Below are positions 1 to 5,934 of a stretch of DNA of 10,507 nucleotides, piece after piece (the stretch's first letter is position 1; every line of letters begins with the position of its first letter). The stretch is taken from contig DDKN01000123.1 in assembly GCA_002339725.1 (NCBI GenBank), forward strand, positions 1 to 10,507, written 5' to 3'. Under the pieces are notes generated by a model that saw only the letters and a program-made list of their open reading frames with translations, searched no databases and was not told the DNA's origin. The DNA is from Thiobacillus sp. UBA2597 (lineage in GTDB: Bacteria > Pseudomonadota > Gammaproteobacteria > Burkholderiales > Thiobacillaceae). Made by a program: the position numbers and the translations under genes.

Positions 1-50
1 CTCCAGGCATAAACGACCGATCAAGCTTGCCCGTTTTGCGTTGAATGCGG

Positions 51-66
51 ATTGACGGATGTCAAT
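51..66. repeat. Short inverted repeat ATTGAC-N4-GTCAAT
   Basis: Perfect 6-bp arms, ATTGAC (51-56) and GTCAAT (61-66), are separated by GGAT. It sits roughly 18-33 nt downstream of the predicted leftward transcription start, so it could be an operator or a small hairpin in the leader of the gene beyond the left edge. The arms are short, and chance occurrence is possible. Confidence 0.3.
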
Positions 67-90
67 ATCCACATGCCGCGCGCTGGCACA

Positions 91-119
91 TTTATACCAG
101 CCGAAATTGGGCCCGGCAA
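91..119 (-). promoter_or_regulatory. Candidate sigma70 promoter reading left out of the window
   Basis: On the minus strand, a -35-like TTGCCG (119 to 114) is followed after exactly 17 nt by TATAAA (96 to 91), preceded by TGG. These match the sigma70 consensus at 4/6 and 5/6. Transcription would start near position 84 and leave the window to the left. It lies just after the hemH stop, so the next minus-strand gene may have its own promoter. In many betaproteobacteria the grpE-dnaK-dnaJ cluster lies next to hrcA/hemH; that this promoter serves it is a guess. No CIRCE element and no good sigma32 site is visible here. Confidence 0.4.
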
Positions 120-132
120 GAAAAAAGCGCGC

Positions 133-1233
133 TCAGGTTTTGGCGCCCAGGGCGAGCGCCCGCGCCAGGCGTTGTTGCAGTTCGGCGGCGTCGGGCTCGG
201 ACTGCGAGGGCAGCCAACCGCAGAGGTGGTGCAACACCAGGTCGCGCAGGGTCTCGATGAAGCGGGGGTGGTCGTTGAGGGCGGGGATGTAGTGATATTC
301 GCCGCCGCCGGCATTGAGAAAGACGGCCTTGTTCTCCATCGCGTTCTCTTCCAGGGTTTCCAGGCAATCGGCGACGAAGCCGGGGCAGACCAGATCGACC
401 CGGCGCATCTTTTGTGCCCCCAGTTCGGCCAGGGTTTCCGCGGTGTAGGGCTTGAGCCATTCGGCCCGGCCGAAGCGGGACTGGAAGGTAACGCGGTATT
501 GCCCGGCCGACAGGCCCAAGCGCTCGGCCAGGAGCCGGCCGGTCTTCTGGCATTCGCAGTGATAGGGGTCGCCCAGCTCCAGGCTGCGCCGGGGCACGCC
601 GTGAAAGCTTATCAGCAGCTGGTCGGGCCGGCCATGGGCTGCCCAGTGCTGTTCGATGCGCTCGGCCAGGGCGGCGATATAACCGGGCTGGTCATGGAAA
701 TTCCGCACCACGCGCAATTCCGGCTGATTGCGGCTCCGCAGCAGGGTTCGATACACGGCGTCCAGGGCCGAGCCCGTGCTGCTCGCGGCGTATTGCGGAT
801 AGAGCGGCAGCACCAGGAGGCGGGTGCAACCCGCGGCGCGCAGCTGGCCGATGACCGAGGCAACCGAGGGCTGGCCGTAGCGCATGGCATATTCGACCCG
901 GATCGGAATCGGGCTGGCGGCGTTGAGGGCAGTCCGCAACAACGCGGTCTGGCGCTCGGTGATGACCTTGAGCGGCGAGCCTTCAGGGGTCCAGATGCTG
1001 GCGTACTTCGCCGCGGATTTTCTCGGCCGGGTCTGCAGAATGATGCCATTGAGGATGGGCCACCAGAGCCAACGCGGGATCTCGACCACGCGACGATCGG
1101 ACAGGAATTCCCGCAGATAGGGCTTGAGGGCCTGGGCGGTCGGCGCCTCGGGCGTGCCCAGGTTGATCAGCAGTACGCCGATACCGGCCGCCTGGTCATG
1201 GCGGAAGGTCGGCTCGGCCAGGAAATGGGACAT
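133..1233 (-). CDS. hemH: Ferrochelatase (protoheme ferro-lyase)
   Basis: The 366-aa protein catalyses the last step of heme b synthesis, inserting Fe2+ into protoporphyrin IX at the cytoplasmic face of the membrane. Visible family features are LLINLGTPEAPT near residues 21-32, the strand-loop PLYPQYAASSTGS (143-155), and the ferrochelatase signature around LLISFHGVP with the catalytic histidine at 211 and GDPY at 221-224. CPGFVADCLETLEE (283-296) carries the conserved acidic residue (E292). Length is normal for a proteobacterial HemH. The reading frame stays open to 1392, inside hrcA, but MSHFLAEP at 1233 is the better start: it lies 8 nt after the hrcA stop with an AAGG ribosome site overlapping that stop. 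Co-transcription with hrcA is likely from the spacing. No convincing terminator follows; there is only a T-run (126-121, read on the minus strand) after a 4-bp stem. Confidence 0.96.
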   Translation of the reverse strand: MSHFLAEPTFRHDQAAGIGVLLINLGTPEAPTAQALKPYLREFLSDRRVVEIPRWLWWPILNGIILQTRPRKSAAKYASIWTPEGSPLKVITERQTALLRTALNAASPIPIRVEYAMRYGQPSVASVIGQLRAAGCTRLLVLPLYPQYAASSTGSALDAVYRTLLRSRNQPELRVVRNFHDQPGYIAALAERIEQHWAAHGRPDQLLISFHGVPRRSLELGDPYHCECQKTGRLLAERLGLSAGQYRVTFQSRFGRAEWLKPYTAETLAELGAQKMRRVDLVCPGFVADCLETLEENAMENKAVFLNAGGGEYHYIPALNDHPRFIETLRDLVLHHLCGWLPSQSEPDAAELQQRLARALALGAKT

Positions 1234-1241
1234 GGTCTGCC

Positions 1242-2261
1242 TTAATGGTGGGAAAGGGCGTTTGACAGCAGGCGGGCGGTGATGTCGACGATGGGGATGA
1301 TCCGCTCGTAGGCCATCCGGGTCGGGCCGATCACGCCCAAGGTGCCGACCACCTCGCCGTTCACCTCGTAGGGCGCCGTGATCACGCTGCATTCGTCGAG
1401 CGGCGCCACGCCCGACTCGGCGCCGATATAGAGCTGCACCCCTTCGGCGTTCTGCCCGATGTTGAGCAACTGCAAAAGGTCGGTCTTGCGCTCGAACAGA
1501 TTGAACAGTTCGCGCAGGCGATCCATGTCCGAGGCGAGGTCGGGCGTCTTCAACAGATTCGCCTCGCCCGCCATGACATATTGCTGGGCGCCACGCTCGA
1601 AGGCGCGGTTGCTGGTGTCGATCGCGGCCTGCATGAGTTGGCTGATATCGGATTGGATGTCGCTCAGCTCGCCCATCAGGCGCGGGCGGACTTCCTCGAA
1701 GCTCATGCCGCTGTAGTGGTGATTGAAGAAGTTCGCCGCCTGGGTCAGCTGGCTTTGGCTGTAGCTGCGGTCGGTCACGATGATGCGGTTTTGCACCTCG
1801 CCTTCCGCGCTGACCACGATGAGCAGGATGCGATTGGCCGACAGACTGAGAAATTCGATCTGGCGAAAGCGCTGGCTGCGTCGGTTCGGGGTGGCGACCA
1901 CGCCGGCGAAATGGGTCAGCTCGGCCAGCAGTTGCGAGGCGGTGAAGACCAGTCGCTGCGGGTCGTCCGGCAGCAGCGTGGACTCGATCTGGATCAATTC
2001 CGGCTGGGCCAAAGGCCGTACCGTGAGCAGGCTGTCGACGAACAGACGATAGCCGCGCGACGTGGGGACGCGTCCGGCCGAGGTGTGCGGGCTGGTGATA
2101 TAGCCGCCTTCCTCCAGGTCGGCCATGACATTGCGGATGGTGGCCGGCGACAGGCTGAGGCCGGCGTGTTTCGACAGCGTGCGCGAGCCGACGGGCTGGC
2201 CATCCTCGATGTAGCGCTCGACCAGGGTCTTGAGCAGGAAACGGGCACGGTCGTTCAACAT
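1242..2261 (-). CDS. hrcA: Heat-inducible transcription repressor HrcA
   Basis: The 339-aa protein is a dimeric repressor that binds CIRCE elements upstream of chaperone operons (groESL, dnaK) and loses activity at heat shock, its folding depending on GroEL. The N-terminal winged helix is clear: LVERYIEDGQPVGSRTLSK, then the recognition region LSLSPATIRNVMADLEEGGY and SPHTSAGRVPTSRGYRLFVD within the first ~75 residues. The remainder fits the GAF-like and dimerisation portion, with the C-terminal stretch VVGTLGVIGPTRMAYERIIP typical of the family. Length is normal (about 330-350 aa). No Shine-Dalgarno sequence is obvious before the ATG at 2261, but the N terminus MLNDRARFLL matches family starts. 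It heads a probable hrcA-hemH transcript and is divergent from nadK. No TTAGCACTC-N9-GAGTGCTAA box appears in its promoter, so self-repression is not supported. Confidence 0.96.
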   Translation of the reverse strand: MLNDRARFLLKTLVERYIEDGQPVGSRTLSKHAGLSLSPATIRNVMADLEEGGYITSPHTSAGRVPTSRGYRLFVDSLLTVRPLAQPELIQIESTLLPDDPQRLVFTASQLLAELTHFAGVVATPNRRSQRFRQIEFLSLSANRILLIVVSAEGEVQNRIIVTDRSYSQSQLTQAANFFNHHYSGMSFEEVRPRLMGELSDIQSDISQLMQAAIDTSNRAFERGAQQYVMAGEANLLKTPDLASDMDRLRELFNLFERKTDLLQLLNIGQNAEGVQLYIGAESGVAPLDECSVITAPYEVNGEVVGTLGVIGPTRMAYERIIPIVDITARLLSNALSHH

Positions 2262-2290
2262 GGTGTCACACAGTATGCAATAGATCGCTC

Positions 2291-2303
2291 GGCCACTGTG
2301 GCC
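2291..2303. promoter_or_regulatory. Perfect inverted repeat in the hrcA/nadK divergent spacer (candidate operator)
   Basis: GGCCAC-T-GTGGCC is a perfect 13-bp palindrome with 6-bp arms. It sits between the -35 and -10 regions of the predicted nadK promoter, and its flank supplies the TTGGCC that would be a -35 for hrcA on the other strand (17 nt before a poor TATTGC). A protein bound here could affect both genes. It is not a CIRCE element. GC-rich sequence makes short palindromes more likely by chance, so confidence is moderate. Confidence 0.4.
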
Positions 2304-2309
2304 AATGGC

Positions 2310-2315
2310 TATAAT
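2310..2315 (+). promoter_or_regulatory. nadK -10 element (TATAAT), near-leaderless start
   Basis: A perfect TATAAT lies 8 nt before the nadK ATG (2324). Transcription from it would begin about 2322-2324, giving a leaderless or nearly leaderless mRNA. No Shine-Dalgarno sequence is present upstream of the ATG, which agrees with this. No hexamer resembling TTGACA is found at 16-18 nt spacing (GCTCGG at 17), so the promoter may need an activator, possibly bound at the adjacent palindrome, or the box may be fortuitous. Confidence 0.5.
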
Positions 2316-2323
2316 TTCACGCC

Positions 2324-3196
2324 ATGAAAACCAATTTCAAGCGCATCGCGCTCATCGGCAAGTACACCAGCGCCAGTGTCAGCAGTTCCATCCTGCGGCT
2401 GGCCGAGTTTCTCGAACAGCGCGGCCACGAAGTGTGGACCACGGTGCATACCGCCGACAACTGCCGGATCACCCGCTTGAAATCGGCGCCGCTGGTGGAG
2501 CTGGCCGGGCGCATCGATCTGGCCATCGTGCTTGGGGGCGATGGCACCCTGCTCAATGTCGCGCGGGTGCTGGCCGATCACCCGGTACCCATGATCGGCG
2601 TCAATCAGGGGCGTCTGGGGTTTCTGGCCGATGTCTCGCTCGACACCATGCTGCCGACCCTGGAGGAGATGCTGTCCGGCCAATACGTGGCCGAGGACCG
2701 CATTATGCTGGAATGCCATCTGGAGCGGCACGGCGACCTGTGCGATGCAGCCTATGCCTTCAACGACGTGGTGGTCAGCAAGGGCAGCACCGGCCGCCTG
2801 ATCGAGTTCGAGGTCTATATCGACGACAAGTTCGTCTACAGCCAGCGGGCGGACGGCCTGGTATTGGCCACCCCGACCGGTTCCACCGCCTATGCCTTGT
2901 CGGCGGGAGGGCCGATCCTGCATCCCACGCTGGAGGCCTTCGTGCTCACCCCGATCTGCGCGCATACCCTCTCGGCCCGGCCGATCGCGGTCAACAGCCG
3001 TTCCGAGATCGAGATCAATCTGATCCATGCCGACGATGCCCGGGTCCATTTCGACGGTCAGCGGCATCGGGATCTGATCATCGGCGACCGCGTCGTCGTG
3101 CGCCGGGCCAAAAACACCATCCGGCTGCTGCACCCCGCCGAACACAACTATTACGACACCCTGAGGGAAAAGCTGCATTGGGGCGAAAAGCTCTAG
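2324..3196 (+). CDS. nadK: NAD kinase
   Basis: The 290-aa cytosolic enzyme phosphorylates NAD+ to NADP+ using ATP or polyphosphate, the only known de novo route to NADP. Diagnostic features in order are LAIVLGGDGTLLNVAR with the GGDG phosphate-binding motif at 71-74, GVNQGRLGFL (92-101), AFNDVVVSKG (145-154) with the NAD-contacting Asn-Asp, and the glycine-rich block DGLVLATPTGSTAYALSAGG (177-196). HTLSARPI (214-221) is also conserved. Length matches the usual 290-300 aa. The start is set by MKTNFKRIALIGKY, the expected N terminus, in the absence of a ribosome site. It is divergent from hrcA with 62 nt between starts. A hairpin with four T residues just after the stop suggests it is monocistronic. 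Confidence 0.97.
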   Translation: MKTNFKRIALIGKYTSASVSSSILRLAEFLEQRGHEVWTTVHTADNCRITRLKSAPLVELAGRIDLAIVLGGDGTLLNVARVLADHPVPMIGVNQGRLGFLADVSLDTMLPTLEEMLSGQYVAEDRIMLECHLERHGDLCDAAYAFNDVVVSKGSTGRLIEFEVYIDDKFVYSQRADGLVLATPTGSTAYALSAGGPILHPTLEAFVLTPICAHTLSARPIAVNSRSEIEINLIHADDARVHFDGQRHRDLIIGDRVVVRRAKNTIRLLHPAEHNYYDTLREKLHWGEKL

Positions 3197-3208
3197 CAGG
3201 CTGCCGAT

Positions 3209-3230
3209 CTACGTGGTTTCCCGTAGTTTT
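3209..3230 (+). terminator. Probable nadK terminator
   Basis: CTACG (3209-3213) pairs with CGTAG (3222-3226), and after a bulged T an inner GG pairs with CC around a TTT loop. TTTT (3227-3230) follows directly. It begins 12 nt after the nadK stop. The stem is short and the T-run modest, so termination may be partial. Confidence 0.5.
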
Positions 3231-3479
3231 GCTGAAAAAAGCGGCAAACTCTACGCAGTCTTCCCAGGCGACTGCCCGCAATCCTCCCGATTTTTCGCTT
3301 TGGGCGCCTGGCCTACAGTTCAGTCACGCGGTTTGAACGTGCAATGTGCCGCAGGGTTACTTGGCCGGCCATGACCCCGACCAAGGTTGCTGTAAGCCAC
3401 CGGACGGGATTGCAGGCAATCGATGAATTCAGGACCCAGGCATATGTGTAGCGTCAACGAAAGCGAATGGACTCCCACC

Positions 3480-3514
3480 CTATTTGCACGAAAGCTCGAC
3501 GGCTGTGCAAATAG
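3480..3514. repeat. Perfect 10-bp inverted repeat with 15-nt spacer
   Basis: CTATTTGCAC (3480-3489) and GTGCAAATAG (3505-3514) are perfect complements around a 15-nt loop that itself holds AGC/GCT. The arms are AT-richer than the surroundings, and TTTT follows on the plus strand. It could be a weak terminator hairpin, an operator, or one stem of a structured RNA together with the GC-rich hairpin starting 4 nt later. Confidence 0.7.
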
Positions 3515-3518
3515 TTTT

Positions 3519-3551
3519 GGCCGGCGGCAGCATCGCCGGCCCTCTTCTTTT
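3519..3551 (+). terminator. Strong GC hairpin with pyrimidine/T tail
   Basis: GGCCGGCG (3519-3526) pairs perfectly with CGCCGGCC (3534-3541) around the 7-nt loop GCAGCAT, followed by CTCTTCTTTT (3542-3551). This has the form of an intrinsic terminator on the plus strand; the minus strand lacks a T-tract after the stem. It is over 300 nt past nadK and 228 nt before recN, so it may end an unrecognised transcript starting inside the gap, or act as a backup nadK terminator. Confidence 0.55.
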
Positions 3552-3709
3552 GCCAGCCGGCGGGTAAGCGATGGCCGGTTTCCCGCCGAATCCCTCAGCC
3601 GGGCAGCCGGCTGCAAGCAGCCCGCCACATGCCGCCGGCATGGCTTGGCCGGGCCGGACGACTGAGCTGCCCCCCCTGCAGGGAGGATTGCCTGGCACGC
3701 AGCGCCATC

Positions 3710-3738
3710 TGGCAATTCGCCGTCAGGCGCTTTATTCT
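3710..3738 (+). promoter_or_regulatory. Weak candidate recN promoter
   Basis: TGGCAA (3710-3715) and TATTCT (3733-3738) are separated by 17 nt, matching the consensus at 3/6 and 4/6, with a predicted leader of about 34 nt. The -35 overlaps the right arm of an ATTGCC/GGCAAT hairpin. CTG-N12-CAG (3709-3726) covers the same spot; its spacing is wrong for a standard LexA box, which is CTG-N10-CAG. SOS control is therefore possible but not shown. Confidence 0.22.
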
Positions 3739-3778
3739 CGCAGCCTGACTCAGACCCGAATCAAGCAAGCCCCGGCGC

Positions 3779-5431
3779 ATGTTGCGTGCCCTGACCATTA
3801 CCGATTTCGTCCTCGTCGATCGGCTCGAACTGGAATTCGGGCCGGGTTTTTCCGTGCTGACCGGCGAGACCGGGGCCGGTAAGTCCATCCTGCTCGACGC
3901 CTTGGGGCTGGCCCTGGGCGGACGGGCCGAGGCCGGCGTGGTGCGTGCCGGCGCAGCCCGGGCCGAGGTGGTGGCGGAGTTCGATTGCGGCCAGTTGGCC
4001 GAGCTGCAGGACTGGCTGGCCGAACAGGATCTGGAAGGCGATCCCGGTGTATGCCTGCTGCGCCGCAGCGTGGAGGCGGGCGGCCGCTCGCGTGCCTTCA
4101 TCAACGGCCGGCCAGTCACCCTGCAGCAATTGAAGGAGGCGGGGGAGTTCCTGGTCGACATCCACGGCCAGCACGCCCATTACTCCCTGCTCAAGCCCGC
4201 GCTGCAACGCCAGATCCTCGATCGCTACGCGGGTGCCGAAAAGACCGCGCAGGCGGTGGCCCAGGCCTACAAGACCTGGATGGAGGCTGCGGAGCGCCGG
4301 CGCCAGGCCGAGCAACAGGTAGAGGAGCGCCAGGCCGAACGCGATCGGCTGGTCTGGGTGGTCGAGGAACTGTCGGCCCTGCGCTTCAGCCTGGACGAGT
4401 GGCAGGCGTTGCAGGAATCCCATCAGCGCCTGGCCCACGCGGCGGAACTGCTGGATGGCGCTCAGGCGGTGAATGCCGCCCTGGCCATGGACGAGACCGG
4501 GATACTGGCCCAGCTCAAGACGGCCCAGCACAAACTGGCGGGACTGGCCGAGATCGACCCGAAACTGTCCGAACCCTTCAAGCTGCTCGATTCCGGCCTG
4601 ATCGAGCTGACCGAGGCCGCCCATGAACTGACCCGTTATTGCGAGCGTCTGGAACTCGACCCGGCGGCGCTGGCCCAGGCCGAGGCACGGATCGCCGCCG
4701 TGACCGCGGTTGCCCACAAATTCAGGGTGAAGCCGGCGGAACTGCCGGCGTTGCTGACGCGCTCCCAGGCCGAGTTGACCGAGCTGGAGCAGGCGATCGA
4801 TCCGGCCGTCTTGGCCGAGGCCGAGCGCGCGGCCGAGGCCGCCTACCGTGACCAGGCGACGCGATTGAGCGCTCTGCGCCAGGCGGCGGCCGAGGCGCTG
4901 GCACGCGCGGTGACCAAGGCGATGCAGGGGCTGGCGATGAAGGGTGGCCGCCTCGCGGTGGCCTTGCGCGCAACCGAACCCGGCGTTCACGGTCTGGAGG
5001 AAATCGAATTCCAGGTCAGTCCGCACAGTGGCCAGGCCCTCACCGCGCTGGCCAAGACGGCCTCCGGCGGCGAGCTGTCGCGGATTGGCCTATCCCTGCA
5101 GACCGTCCTGTCGGATGTCAGCGGCACGCCGACCTTGATCTTCGACGAAGTGGATGCCGGCATCGGCGGCGGTGTGGCCGAGATCGTCGGCCGCATGCTG
5201 GCCGGCCTGGGCGACAAGCGCCAGGTGCTGTGCGTCACGCATTTGCCCCAGGTGGCGGCCTGCGCCGGCAGCCATTATTCCGTGAGCAAGGCCAAGCGAG
5301 GGGGTGGTGTGGTGTCTCAGGTGCAACGCTTGAGCCCGCAGGAGCGGGTCGAAGAGGTGGCCCGCATGTTGGGTGGTGTGACCATCACCGAAACCACCCG
5401 GCGCCATGCCGAGGAGATGCTCGGCGGCTAA
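3779..5431 (+). CDS. recN: DNA repair protein RecN
   Basis: The 550-aa protein is an SMC-like ATPase that acts early in recombinational repair of DNA double-strand breaks, holding broken ends and sister chromatids together. The N-terminal ATPase half begins MLRALTITDFVLVDRLELEF, with Walker A GETGAGKS at 29-36. A coiled-coil middle follows, rich in Ala, Glu, Gln and Arg (about 150-360; for example AERRRQAEQQVEERQAER). The C-terminal half carries the ABC signature TASGGELSRIGLSL (about 428-441), Walker B TLIFDEVDAGIGGG (about 451-464) and the H-loop VTHLPQVAA. Length matches E. coli RecN (553 aa). No Shine-Dalgarno precedes the ATG, but the N terminus fits the family. Its stop lies 4 nt from that of the convergent fur gene, with no terminator between them. 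Confidence 0.96.
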   Translation: MLRALTITDFVLVDRLELEFGPGFSVLTGETGAGKSILLDALGLALGGRAEAGVVRAGAARAEVVAEFDCGQLAELQDWLAEQDLEGDPGVCLLRRSVEAGGRSRAFINGRPVTLQQLKEAGEFLVDIHGQHAHYSLLKPALQRQILDRYAGAEKTAQAVAQAYKTWMEAAERRRQAEQQVEERQAERDRLVWVVEELSALRFSLDEWQALQESHQRLAHAAELLDGAQAVNAALAMDETGILAQLKTAQHKLAGLAEIDPKLSEPFKLLDSGLIELTEAAHELTRYCERLELDPAALAQAEARIAAVTAVAHKFRVKPAELPALLTRSQAELTELEQAIDPAVLAEAERAAEAAYRDQATRLSALRQAAAEALARAVTKAMQGLAMKGGRLAVALRATEPGVHGLEEIEFQVSPHSGQALTALAKTASGGELSRIGLSLQTVLSDVSGTPTLIFDEVDAGIGGGVAEIVGRMLAGLGDKRQVLCVTHLPQVAACAGSHYSVSKAKRGGGVVSQVQRLSPQERVEEVARMLGGVTITETTRRHAEEMLGG

Positions 5432-5435
5432 GCGC

Positions 5436-5870
5436 TCATTTGGCCGCCTTGGGCCGGTAGGGGCAGTTCTTCTTGATGCAGTCGACGTAGAGATACAGGC
5501 AGTGCTCGTGCAGGGCAAAGCCGCGCTCGGCAGCGATTTTCTGTTGCCGGCGCTCGATTTCCGGATCGTAGAACTCCTCGACCCGCCCGCACTGCACGCA
5601 GACCAGGTGGTCGTGATGACCGCCCTGGTTGAGTTCATAAACCGCCTTTTCGTTGTCGAAGTGATGTCGAATCAGCAGGCCGGCCTGTTCGAACTGGGTC
5701 AAAACCCGGTAGACCGTGGCCAGCCCGACCTCGACACCCTCTTCCTTGAGCAGATGGTAGACGTCGTCCGCCGTGAGATGGCGCTTGTCCGCCGTCTCGA
5801 ACAGGTTGAGGATCTTGAGCCGGGGCAGGGTGGCCTTCAGCCCCATGGTTTTCAGTTGCTCGGTGCCCAT
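5436..5870 (-). CDS. fur: Ferric uptake regulator Fur
   Basis: The 144-aa protein is a dimeric metalloregulator that binds Fe2+ and represses iron-acquisition genes when iron is plentiful. The N-terminal winged helix holds LKATLPRLKILNLF (11-24) and the recognition region VGLATVYRVLTQFEQAGLL (48-66). The C-terminal metal and dimerisation domain has GGHHDHLVCVQCGRVEEF (83-100), with histidines 85, 86 and 88 and the zinc-site pair C91/C94, then HEHCLYLYVDCIKKNCPY with C131/C136 near the end. These are features of true Fur rather than Zur or PerR, though metal choice cannot be proved from sequence. Length is typical. The ATG at 5870 has no clear ribosome site but gives the expected N terminus. 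Divergent from bamE and convergent with recN. No Fur box (GATAATGATAATCATTATC-like) is seen at its promoter. Confidence 0.95.
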   Translation of the reverse strand: MGTEQLKTMGLKATLPRLKILNLFETADKRHLTADDVYHLLKEEGVEVGLATVYRVLTQFEQAGLLIRHHFDNEKAVYELNQGGHHDHLVCVQCGRVEEFYDPEIERRQQKIAAERGFALHEHCLYLYVDCIKKNCPYRPKAAK

Positions 5871-5874
5871 GCGT

Positions 5875-5904
5875 GTGACGACTCCATGCGTTGCACGCTA
5901 TCAT
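5875..5904 (+). promoter_or_regulatory. bamE-dapB promoter
   Basis: GTGACG (5875-5880, 4/6 to TTGACA) and TATCAT (5899-5904, 5/6 to TATAAT) are 18 nt apart. The predicted start near 5911 leaves a leader of about 24 nt before the bamE ATG (5935). The -10 lies inside the 5893-5911 palindrome. On the minus strand TATGAT could serve fur with a leader of about 23 nt, but its -35 region (TTAGGT, 18 nt upstream) is poor. Confidence 0.45.
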
Positions 5905-5911
5905 AGCGCGC
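5893..5911. promoter_or_regulatory. 19-bp palindrome centred in the fur/bamE divergent spacer
   Basis: CGCTAT-C-ATAGCG (5896-5908) is a perfect odd palindrome, extended by one further GC/GC step on each side after one mismatch. The centre holds a good -10 box on each strand: TATCAT on plus (5899-5904) and TATGAT on minus (5905 to 5900). A regulator bound here would cover both -10 boxes. It does not resemble a Fur box beyond the central ATCAT/ATGAT core. Confidence 0.5.
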
Positions 5912-5934
5912 TTCCACCTGATCACCTAACCACC

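Larger units (their letters stand above)
3197..3778. other. 582-bp non-coding gap between nadK and recN, dense in inverted repeats
   Basis: No credible gene is seen. The short open frames here have no ribosome site, no recognisable domain and low-complexity Arg/Pro/Ala-rich translations. The stretch does hold many inverted repeats: 3209-3226; CCAGGCG/CGCCTGG (3264-3270/3305-3311); GATTGC-AG-GCAATC (3408-3421); 10-bp arms at 3480-3514; 8-bp arms at 3519-3541; CGGCGGG/CCCGCCG (3558-3564/3582-3588); GCAGCCGGCTGC (3603-3614); CATGCC-N3-GGCATG (3628-3642); CCCTGCAGGG (3674-3683); and ATTGCC/GGCAAT (3687-3692/3711-3716). It may hold a small RNA, a terminator array or decayed mobile sequence. No tRNA, 6S or RNase P hallmark was recognised. 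Confidence 0.6.

Noticed and set aside
121..146. Intrinsic terminator after hemH
   Set aside because: The T-run is present on the minus strand, but the only stem is 4 bp (GCGC/GCGC) with a 10-nt loop, too weak to call.
52..1245. Long plus-strand open frame antisense to hemH (about 397 codons)
   Set aside because: It mirrors the hemH frame in GC-rich DNA, shows no recognisable domain, and hemH is unmistakable.
2262..2323. CIRCE element for HrcA autoregulation
   Set aside because: No TTAGCACTC or its complement in the spacer; the palindrome there is GC-rich and of different length.
3480..3514. Integron attC or phage attachment site
   Set aside because: No RYYYAAC/GTTRRRY core sites, and no integrase or tRNA gene nearby.
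3320..3715. Short open frames on both strands in the nadK-recN gap (for example 3423-3665 plus, 3320-3715 minus)
   Set aside because: No ribosome site, no recognised domain, Arg/Pro/Ala-rich translations, and they run across the hairpins; treated as non-coding.
3709..3726. LexA (SOS) box upstream of recN
   Set aside because: CTG and CAG are 12 nt apart instead of 10 and the interior is not AT-rich, so it is not a proper LexA site.
3761..5026. Minus-strand open frame antisense to recN (about 421 codons)
   Set aside because: Gln/Leu/Gly/Arg-rich shadow of the recN coiled-coil codons; no start context and no motif.
5871..5934. Fur box at the fur promoter
   Set aside because: The palindrome shares only the ATCAT/ATGAT core with the Fur consensus; the outer bases are GC.
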